NCBI GenBank assembly: GCA_024256245.1
Contig: JAKLZD010000035.1
Coordinates: 1-57,972, forward strand
Source: Candidatus Methylarchaceae archaeon HK01M
GTDB lineage: Archaea; Thermoproteota; Nitrososphaeria; Nitrososphaerales; JACAEJ01
Length of the DNA stretch: 57,972 bases
Direction: 5' to 3'
Of the stretch, positions 51,769 to 57,972 are shown piece after piece. The notes beneath the pieces are model-generated. The model saw only the letters and a program-made list of their open reading frames with translations. It searched no databases and had not been told where the DNA came from. Within the stretch, counting starts at the first letter, position 1, and each line of letters begins with the position of its first letter. The translations under genes and the position numbers were made by a program.

Positions 51769-53817
51769 ATGAAGAGTAAACCCAAAGTATTCCTTACTGG
51801 TGGCGATAGTCGTAGCTGGACATTAGACGATGACCTGAATCTGATTAGAAATGCCTTGGAAAGAAAGGTTGAGTTTACAGATCTGGATCACTGTGAGGTT
51901 GTGCATTCTGTATGGTGGGAGGAGCTCCTTTCAATTCCAAAAGAAAAACTAGTAGGGAAACGTATAATATGTCATATCCCAACTGAACCAGCATATTACT
52001 TAACCCTGCCTCGTCATCGTCTAGTAATGCCAATGGTTGGGTGCTGGATTACTCGAAGCAACGAAGCCAATCAACAACTTATTAGTATTAATATCAGCAA
52101 CAAGTTGATTCCATACACTATCGATATACATACTTTTCAACCACTTCACGTCGATGACGCGCAGATTCAGGCTCTGCGCACCAGATGGGATATTCCTGAT
52201 AACAGCTATCTGATTGGTAACTTTCAAAGTAATATGATAGGAAGCGATTTGGTTAGTCCCTCGCTAGTTAAAGGTCTGGGCATCTTCGCAGAGATAGTTC
52301 GAGGAGTTCAGAGAAAAGGTCCTGATATCCACGTTGTTATAGCTGGACCGCGTCGTCATTGGTTGCGCCGAAAATTAGATGATTTGGGGATACCTTTTAC
52401 ATTTATCGGCCAGGCTATTGAGGAAGACGATATGAGGGAAAACATGCTTTCGCGAGAGATATTGAATCTTCTTTATAATCTTATAGACCTTTATTTAGTA
52501 ACAAGTCGTTCAGAAGGAGATTTACAATCAATTATGGAAGCCGCTTCAGCCCGATGCAAAATTATTAGCTTAAGTATGGGTTTAGCTAATGATATCCTTG
52601 ATTCTGCTTGTGTTTACACATCACCTGTAGATGCTATTGAATTCATTGAGCGGGATATTCGTGAGAACTGGATAGAGACTAAAATCGAAAATCACTACAA
52701 GCGCGTGCACAAGCGTTTCAATCTTGAATCTGTCGCCCCTCTATTCCAAGAACTATACGACAATTATCAAAAAATCAGACAGTATATGGGAGATGCGGAT
52801 TCAATCAAGAAATTGAAAAAAAAGTCTTTGCAGTCTGCAAGACGAATGGATTCTAAGTACAGGTTTAAACTACTTGATAGGATAAGAAATAAAAATATTC
52901 TAACGATATTGTATAAATTCCATAAATCCCCATGGGGTGGAGCAAACCAGTTTCTTTCAGCTTTAAGGAAAGAGTTTTTGAAAAGAGGTTGGAAAGTCTC
53001 AGAAAAATTATCTAGTAAATCCAAGCTATGCATTTTCGACTCATTTAAGTTAGATATGGACATCTTTAGAGATAGTACTAAAGATTATAAAAACACACTC
53101 ATGATTCATAGAGTCGATGGCCCTACGATTTTCGTAAGAGGAAACGATAAAGAGCTAGATGATGTAGTATTTGAGATTAATAATAAGGTTGCTGATATTA
53201 CGATATTTCAATCATTCTGGAGCTACAGAAAGACCATTGAATTAGGTTATGAGCCTATAAACCCAATAATAATTCCAAATGCGGTTGATCAATCAATCTT
53301 CAATAGACGAGGGAGAGTAAAATTTTCCAATAAAAGGAAGATTAATATTATCTCAACAAGTTGGTCCTCAAATCCTAGAAAGGGATTTGAAGTATATAAA
53401 TGGCTGGACAATAATCTTGACTGGGAAAAGTATGAATACAAATTTATTGGAAGAACTCCTAAGGATATCAAGTTTAACAACATTCAACATTTAGAACCGA
53501 TGCCTTCAGAAGAATTGGCATTAAAGCTGAAAGAAAGCGATATATATATCATTGCTAGCCAGTGTGATCCTTGTTCAAATGCGCTTATAGAAGCTCTTGC
53601 TTGTGGTTTACCATCCATTTATCTAAATGACGGTGGTCATCCTGAATTAGTTAAATATGCTGGTTTCGGTTTTTATATGAAAGAAGAGATATCAAATTTG
53701 TTGAATCATTTAGTAATGAATTATGAATTTTTTCAAAATTTGATATCAATTCCAACAATGGACGAAATTGCTAGTAAGTATCTTTCTCTTTTGAATTTAG
53801 TCCATCATCGGCGTTAG
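51769..53817 (+). CDS. Double glycosyltransferase, AT-richer paralogue
   Basis: 682 residues, same two-module layout as the 49535-51565 product. Module 1 starts KVFLTGGDSRSWTLDDDLNL; module 2 (about 380-682) has SPWGGANQFLSALRKEF, LGYEPINPIIIPNAVD and DPCSNALIEALACGLPSIYLNDGG. Module 1 is more similar between the paralogues than module 2. Base composition is AT-rich like the neighbours to its left. The linker (about 330-378) is Lys/Ser/Arg-rich. Retention of both modules in both copies argues that the fusion is functional. Confidence 0.8.
   Translation: MKSKPKVFLTGGDSRSWTLDDDLNLIRNALERKVEFTDLDHCEVVHSVWWEELLSIPKEKLVGKRIICHIPTEPAYYLTLPRHRLVMPMVGCWITRSNEANQQLISINISNKLIPYTIDIHTFQPLHVDDAQIQALRTRWDIPDNSYLIGNFQSNMIGSDLVSPSLVKGLGIFAEIVRGVQRKGPDIHVVIAGPRRHWLRRKLDDLGIPFTFIGQAIEEDDMRENMLSREILNLLYNLIDLYLVTSRSEGDLQSIMEAASARCKIISLSMGLANDILDSACVYTSPVDAIEFIERDIRENWIETKIENHYKRVHKRFNLESVAPLFQELYDNYQKIRQYMGDADSIKKLKKKSLQSARRMDSKYRFKLLDRIRNKNILTILYKFHKSPWGGANQFLSALRKEFLKRGWKVSEKLSSKSKLCIFDSFKLDMDIFRDSTKDYKNTLMIHRVDGPTIFVRGNDKELDDVVFEINNKVADITIFQSFWSYRKTIELGYEPINPIIIPNAVDQSIFNRRGRVKFSNKRKINIISTSWSSNPRKGFEVYKWLDNNLDWEKYEYKFIGRTPKDIKFNNIQHLEPMPSEELALKLKESDIYIIASQCDPCSNALIEALACGLPSIYLNDGGHPELVKYAGFGFYMKEEISNLLNHLVMNYEFFQNLISIPTMDEIASKYLSLLNLVHHRR
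51868..51920 (+). repeat. Right arm of 53-bp near-identical inverted repeat
   Basis: Codons about 34-51 of the 51769-53817 gene. See 51417-51469; 52 of 53 positions agree, whereas flanking paralogous DNA is strongly diverged. Confidence 0.9.
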
Positions 53818-53857
53818 ATCCCTTTTAGCATGTTCAACTACCTCGTTTGACTCTTCT

Positions 53858-53909
53858 CCACTCACCGTAAAAGGTAATTAAGAAACTCTATCTGAGGATG
53901 ACATCGACC
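53858..53909. repeat. Direct repeat copy 2 (downstream side)
   Basis: CCACTCACCG, AAACTCTATCT and GACATCG in the same order as 51632-51684, with small indels and a lost TATA. It lies between the double-glycosyltransferase stop and the gene at 53984. Confidence 0.6.
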
Positions 53910-53983
53910 CTCTCCTCTTAAGAATATACGAAAAGCTTTTTTTACTAAAAAGGAATTAAATAAGAGTTAGGTTATGTCAAGAA

Positions 53984-54481
53984 ATGTCTAGAATATTGAG
54001 CAAAACATATTCCATGATAGTGAACCTTAACCAGTGGTTCACTTATGGAAGAGAATGGTTACTTCTTCCTTTTACCATTTTATCATCCTTGGGGAGCATC
54101 GGCATTATCATAATTTATTTCAACATAGAGCAGAGCCCAGAATTATTGATCGTATTGGCCACGCTTTTCATCATAACGAACGTAGGCGTGGGCGCTTTCC
54201 TCTTCAAGAAAAAAGGACAGCAAGTCGATGTGATTATGAAGGGTTGGCGTAGTACCCTTCCTCAATTACACAGCGTATCAAACAGCATACTCCAAACATA
54301 CATAGCAGAGAAACTCGAAATTCCAGTCCCTAAGCAATTGGAAAGCTGGGGCATAAAAGATTGGGACGATTTGCGCAAAATAGATTACTACGTCTTACAG
54401 AAGGGAGAGCAAGCTTATGCTAAACCCATCGCCCAAAAGTTCTTTGGTGTTGAGGAGATCACGAAAAAAGTAGAAGCCTGA
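53984..54481 (+). CDS. Uncharacterised membrane protein
   Basis: 165 residues. Two transmembrane helices (about 24-45 and 51-70) close to the N-terminus and a soluble C-terminal domain (about 75-165) with SWGIKDWDDLRKIDYYVLQKG. No family recognised. It lies 42 bp upstream of the galU-like gene in the same direction, so it may be co-transcribed with the UDP-sugar enzymes. Confidence 0.65.
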   Translation: MSRILSKTYSMIVNLNQWFTYGREWLLLPFTILSSLGSIGIIIIYFNIEQSPELLIVLATLFIITNVGVGAFLFKKKGQQVDVIMKGWRSTLPQLHSVSNSILQTYIAEKLEIPVPKQLESWGIKDWDDLRKIDYYVLQKGEQAYAKPIAQKFFGVEEITKKVEA

Positions 54482-54522
54482 AAGTAAGCAGTAAAGATAT
54501 AATAAATCTAGGGTTTGATGTT

Positions 54523-55368
54523 ATGAAAGCAGTTATCCCTACAGCTGGTTTGGGAACAAGGCTGATGCCTGCCACGAAAGAGCAACCTAAGGAGATGCTA
54601 CCGGTTTTTGCTAGTTATGACGAATCCTTATGCATAAAACCTCTTGTCCAACTCGTCTTCGAGCAACTTTTTGATACAGGTTATAGAGAGTTCTGCTTTG
54701 TAGTGGGTCGGAATAAGAGGGCTATAGAAGACCACTTCACACCCGATCGCCGATACGTTGAGCAACTTGACAATAAGGGCAAGAATAGACAAGCATCGCT
54801 CCTTGAAAGCTTCTATAGGAAGGTTGAGGCTACGACGATGGTATGGATCAACCAACCCGAACCTCTAGGCTTCGGACACGCTGTCCAGCTGACCAAACCA
54901 TTCGTTGGGACTTATCCAATTCTCGTTCACGCTGGTGACACATACATCATATCAAGAGAAAACTATCACTTGAAAAGACTGGTTGAAGAGCATAATAAGA
55001 CTAAGGCCGATGCTACGATCGCGCTTCAAGAAATACCTGACCCTAGGTCACATGGAGTAGCCGAAGTTGTGGAGGAAGCAAAGGAGCTCATGATTAAAGG
55101 CGTTGAAGAGAAGCCCGAGAGACCTAGGACTAACTTGGCGATAATGCCCCTCTACATATTCGAGCCTATAATCTTTAGAGCTCTAGAAGCCACTCAACCC
55201 GGAAAGGGTGGAGAGATTCAGCTCACCGATGGGATCCAGAAACTGATCGAATGGGGCTTAAGGGTCAATGCGATCAAGCTCAAGGAGGATGAAATCAGAC
55301 TGGATATTGGCACCCCAGAAACTTATTGGGCAGCTTTAAGCCTTTCCTACAAGTACTTTAAGAAGTGA
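54523..55368 (+). CDS. UTP-glucose-1-phosphate uridylyltransferase (GalU-type)
   Basis: 281 residues. N-terminal nucleotide-binding GLGTRLMPATKEQPKEMLPV, LVHAGDTYI near 142-150 (metal-binding Asp), GVEEKP near 195 and TPETYWAALSLSY at the end. Converts UTP and glucose-1-phosphate into UDP-glucose. Its TGA overlaps the GTG of the UDP-glucose dehydrogenase gene (GTGA), so the two act in sequence to give UDP-glucuronate. Confidence 0.9.
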   Translation: MKAVIPTAGLGTRLMPATKEQPKEMLPVFASYDESLCIKPLVQLVFEQLFDTGYREFCFVVGRNKRAIEDHFTPDRRYVEQLDNKGKNRQASLLESFYRKVEATTMVWINQPEPLGFGHAVQLTKPFVGTYPILVHAGDTYIISRENYHLKRLVEEHNKTKADATIALQEIPDPRSHGVAEVVEEAKELMIKGVEEKPERPRTNLAIMPLYIFEPIIFRALEATQPGKGGEIQLTDGIQKLIEWGLRVNAIKLKEDEIRLDIGTPETYWAALSLSYKYFKK

Positions 55369-56714
55369 ACAATAAGACCTTGAAAGTTGCATTCTTCGGA
55401 CTAGGTTACGTCGGCCTAACCATGGCAACCTCTATAGCAGAAAGAGATGCAAGGGTCATAGGCTATGACATCGACACAGAGAAGGTAGCAAAGGTCAATA
55501 AGGGAGAGACACCGATTCATGAGCCAAACCTCTCAACCCTCCTAAGAAGAAACATAGTGAAGAAAAGGTTCTTTGCGATAGAAGACCCAAGAAAGGCTGT
55601 CAAAGAATCTGAGATCATATTTATTACTGTAGGTACGCCGAGCCTTCAAGACGGTTCTATCAACCTCGATTACGTAAAATCCGCTTCAGAAACCATCGGA
55701 AAAGAACTGAGGGATTTAGAGGACTATAAACTAATTGTGCTAAGAAGCACTGTAACCCCCGGCACAACTTGCAACCTACTAAAGCCATCCTTGGAAGCAA
55801 ACTCATGCAGGATTTGTGGGAAGGATTTCGGCTTAGCCTATAACCCTGAATTCCTTAGAGAAGGCTCTGCGATCAAAGACACTCTTCACCCCGACAGGCT
55901 CATAATCGGGGAAATGGACGAAAAGTCTGGCGATGCTCTCGAAGAATTCTACCAATGGCTCTATCATGATGAGTTGCCGCCCACCATAAGAACCAACCCA
56001 GATATAGCCGAGCTCATCAAGTATGCGAATAACGCTTTCCTAGCAATGAAGGTGAGCTTCATAAATCAAGTAGCGAATCTATGCCAGAGGATTCCAAATG
56101 CAGATGTTGAAGTTATTGCTAAAGGTATCGGGTTGGATAGACGTATAGGACCCTTATTTCTTAAAGCTGGACTTGGATGGGGTGGATCGTGCCTTCCAAA
56201 GGATCTAAGGGCGTTGTTGAAGTTTTCAAGGTCGAAGGGCGTAGCGTTACCCTTAACCGAGGCTACTCTGTTCGTAAACGAAATTCAACCATTAAATGCT
56301 GTCAAGATTGCTGAGAAATTGCTCGGCGATCTAAAGGACATGAGAATTGCAATATTGGGCTTATCTTTTAAACCTGGAACAGACGATGTGAGAGAGGCGG
56401 TATCGATAAAGATAGTTGAGGAGCTGCTGAGAAGAGAGGCAAAAATAGTTACCTATGACCCAGTTGCTATGGAGAATGCGAGGATAGTATTCGGCGATAG
56501 AGTAGGATACTCTAAATCTGCATTAGAATGTATCAATGATGCTGATTGCTCAATTATTATAACAGAGTGGCCTGAGTTCTTAAAAATCAAACCTAAGGAC
56601 TTTGTCTCCAGAATGAGGAATCCAATAGTCATAGATGGTAGACGTTTATATGATCCTGAAGATTTTTCAAGCAAGCTTAGATACGTTGCAATAGGTTTTG
56701 GCTCGAAAATTTAA
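55365..56714 (+). CDS. UDP-glucose 6-dehydrogenase (UDP-sugar dehydrogenase)
   Basis: 449 residues from GTG 55365. NAD-binding GLGYVGLTMA at 12-21, TVGTPSLQDG near 88, NPEFLREGSA near 160, and the catalytic Cys in GWGGSCLPKD near 268. The C-terminal Rossmann domain has LGLSFKPGTDDVRE. A CRICG cysteine pair near 148 replaces a usual loop. UDP-glucose is the likely substrate because of coupling to GalU; UDP-ManNAc cannot be fully excluded. Confidence 0.88.
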   Translation: MNNKTLKVAFFGLGYVGLTMATSIAERDARVIGYDIDTEKVAKVNKGETPIHEPNLSTLLRRNIVKKRFFAIEDPRKAVKESEIIFITVGTPSLQDGSINLDYVKSASETIGKELRDLEDYKLIVLRSTVTPGTTCNLLKPSLEANSCRICGKDFGLAYNPEFLREGSAIKDTLHPDRLIIGEMDEKSGDALEEFYQWLYHDELPPTIRTNPDIAELIKYANNAFLAMKVSFINQVANLCQRIPNADVEVIAKGIGLDRRIGPLFLKAGLGWGGSCLPKDLRALLKFSRSKGVALPLTEATLFVNEIQPLNAVKIAEKLLGDLKDMRIAILGLSFKPGTDDVREAVSIKIVEELLRREAKIVTYDPVAMENARIVFGDRVGYSKSALECINDADCSIIITEWPEFLKIKPKDFVSRMRNPIVIDGRRLYDPEDFSSKLRYVAIGFGSKI

Positions 56715-56736
56715 CTCGAACCTGTTGAGAGCGTAA

Positions 56737-56916
56737 GGATCAATCCAGCATGCGGTTAACGTCATAGTTGAGGATAAGGGTATGGTGCTATTTGTAAGAA
56801 GGAGATGTCAGCCCTTCAAGGGTTTATGGAGCCTACCAAGTCGATATATGGAATATGGCGAAACAGTCGAAAACGAAACCAGCAGGTCTATGGCTGAGAT
56901 CGTTAAGACTTTTTGA
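56737..56916 (+). pseudogene. Nudix hydrolase remnant
   Basis: The frame reads VNVIVEDKGMVLFVRRR, then FKGLWSLPSRYMEYGETVE and RSMAEIVKTF before a TGA. It is the N-terminal half of a Nudix domain with a degraded Nudix box (REx2EE reduced to RSMAEI). No start codon in frame. The rest of the 56.7-57.07 kb gap shows a short ORF from ATG 56969 that runs into antisense of the next gene and is not convincing. Confidence 0.6.
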
Positions 56917-57070
56917 GATCAGAACCACACTACTTTAAGCAAGAACTGGTTGACCTTAGACACCAACTATGGTAGAGGATGTAATCATCGAAGTTGAAAG
57001 GAGGTTGGACGAAAGGTTCAATAGAAGGTTTGAAGGTAAAGTGTATGAATTTACTGTTGTGTTATCGCTT

Positions 57071-57385
57071 TTACTTAAAATGCTCTACCTTGGGTTTTGC
57101 CCTCTCCTTCTCGTCCTTCTCCGTGACGTCTCGGTCAAACTCAAGGAAATCTAGAGCAAACTGTTTTAGCTTATCGAAAAAGAGCTTGAGCTCTTCTTCT
57201 TCAAATTTACCCATCTTCATGGGATTCGATAACCATTGCATCCATCCATTTATGCTTTGATTTAACGCTAAGAGTGACTGGATACATCCCTCTACGTATC
57301 CAAGGCGGTCTTTCGGCGCCAGATTCTCTAGCGATTTTTTACGCTCTCTGATCATATCCCCCCAGCTTCGATCTGTCATATTCAT
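57071..57385 (-). CDS. Probable DUF2153 family protein
   Basis: 104 residues, helical, with RSWGDMIRERKKSLENL, DRLGYVEGCIQSLLALN, SINGWMQWLSNP and a charged C-terminus. It resembles the small archaeal family DUF2153, of unknown function, by pattern memory only. No membrane helix. Stands alone. Confidence 0.55.
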   Translation of the reverse strand: MNMTDRSWGDMIRERKKSLENLAPKDRLGYVEGCIQSLLALNQSINGWMQWLSNPMKMGKFEEEELKLFFDKLKQFALDFLEFDRDVTEKDEKERAKPKVEHFK

Positions 57386-57498
57386 AGATCCTTATTTGTA
57401 TCTAATAGATAATCCTAACGTTAAAATATTTTGGTATATCACAAAAAATAATTAAAGAGATTCTTTTAGAGTTCAATCTTATCTTACTCCTTTGTCTC

Positions 57499-57813
57499 TT
57501 AACTTTTTGGAACTGGTACATCATGAATCCAGTGAACATCATAGAAAAATTCTGTTTCCTCTATACAAATTATCACGTAAAATGGACTGTTCCTACGTAT
57601 TTTGCAACGCTTCATAATAAAGCCAGGACATTTAGTCATATGATTTTGTATCCTTGAATATGGATCGGAGGCTTCAGCCATCACCCATGATATGATCCAA
57701 CCTTGACTAACGTAAGTATTCTTATTCAACCAGTCCAAAGCTCTTAAAGAATGAGAAAAAACGAGTTGAACTATACCATATTCTAGATTCATACAAAGGT
57801 TTTGAAAAGACAC
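57499..57813 (-). CDS. Hypothetical protein
   Basis: 104 residues from GTG 57813. Aromatic- and Cys-containing, no motif recognised. It starts 5 bp from the divergent gene at 57819, leaving very little room for promoters, so either start may be misplaced. Confidence 0.4.
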   Translation of the reverse strand: MSFQNLCMNLEYGIVQLVFSHSLRALDWLNKNTYVSQGWIISWVMAEASDPYSRIQNHMTKCPGFIMKRCKIRRNSPFYVIICIEETEFFYDVHWIHDVPVPKS

Positions 57814-57818
57814 GAATT

Positions 57819-57972
57819 ATGCTGGACAAGGAATCTATCTGGGCTAGTTTAGAGGGCGTCTTAGGTGAAGAGGCAACAGTGGCTTTGCTGAACATCATAA
57901 ATTGGGCTCCAGAGGAATTAGAAGAAATAACTCGTGAAGTTGAAGATGATGAAGGAAAGAGTGAAATAAGAA
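57819..57972 (+). CDS. Start of an unknown acidic protein, cut by the window edge
   Basis: 51 codons from ATG 57819 (MLDKESIWASLEGVLGEEA and onward through APEELEEITREVEDDEG) still open at the last base. Helical, acidic; too short to assign. Confidence 0.5.
   Translation, partial: MLDKESIWASLEGVLGEEATVALLNIINWAPEELEEITREVEDDEGKSEIR

Noticed and set aside
56969..57154. Short ORF MVEDVIIEVERRLDERF and onward
   Set aside because: The first part looks protein-like, but it then runs antisense to the better-supported DUF2153-like gene; at most a remnant.

Overview
The window is archaeal chromosome. PolD subunits, Orc1/Cdc6, GGGP synthase, sn-glycerol-1-phosphate dehydrogenase, two proteasome beta subunits, the termination nuclease aCPSF1/FttA, aRF1, SepF, LSm, Elf1, the archaeal adenylate kinase and Cbf5 all point to Archaea. 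PolD together with a catalytically dead, crenarchaeal-style proteasome beta subunit suggests a TACK-type lineage outside Crenarchaeota proper (Thaum-/Aig-/Bathyarchaeota-like). That placement is inference. Base composition is low GC, gene starts are often TTG or GTG, and the one tRNA appears to carry two non-canonical introns.

Region 1 (1-9.5 kb) is a replication neighbourhood. It holds the large PolD subunit (cut by the window edge), GGGP synthase, Elf1, three small uncharacterised or winged-helix genes, Orc1/Cdc6, the small PolD subunit and LSm. AT-rich intergenic DNA with three ORB-like boxes makes a probable replication origin at about 5.6-6.45 kb. A palindromic operator-like motif occurs twice, upstream of the PolD large subunit and upstream of a membrane-anchored winged-helix protein. 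Region 2 (9.5-25.8 kb) is core housekeeping: a PUA protein, SepF, psmB-fttA, G1P dehydrogenase, FKBP, class V aminotransferase, NMN adenylyltransferase, DUF429, RtcA, the second proteasome beta, eL37, an ADP-dependent kinase-like protein, a methyltransferase, a zinc exporter, an intron-bearing tRNA-Leu, UMP kinase and aRF1.

Region 3 (25.8-36.5 kb) is valS followed by the end of the spc-type ribosomal operon: uL6-eL32-eL19-uL18-uS5-uL30-uL15-secY-adk-DUF106-cmk-cbf5, all on the plus strand and tightly packed.

Region 4 (36.5-56.7 kb) is an accessory surface-glycan locus. It has a GT-C-like membrane protein, two sugar epimerases, four GT4 and one GT2 glycosyltransferases, two very large divergent paralogous double-GT proteins, and a GalU plus UDP-glucose dehydrogenase pair that would supply UDP-glucuronate. 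Embedded in it is a GC-richer acyltransferase-like gene, an array of hairpins, and a tiny divergent gene cassette bounded by two hairpin terminators (42.05-42.60 kb). Decayed fragments (SnoaL-like, Nudix-like, unknown) are also present. The least expected structure is a 53-bp, one-mismatch inverted repeat shared by the 5' ends of the two otherwise diverged double glycosyltransferase genes. It surrounds their shared promoter region.

Region 5 (56.7-58 kb) holds a Nudix remnant, a probable DUF2153 gene, a hypothetical gene and the start of a gene that runs off the window.
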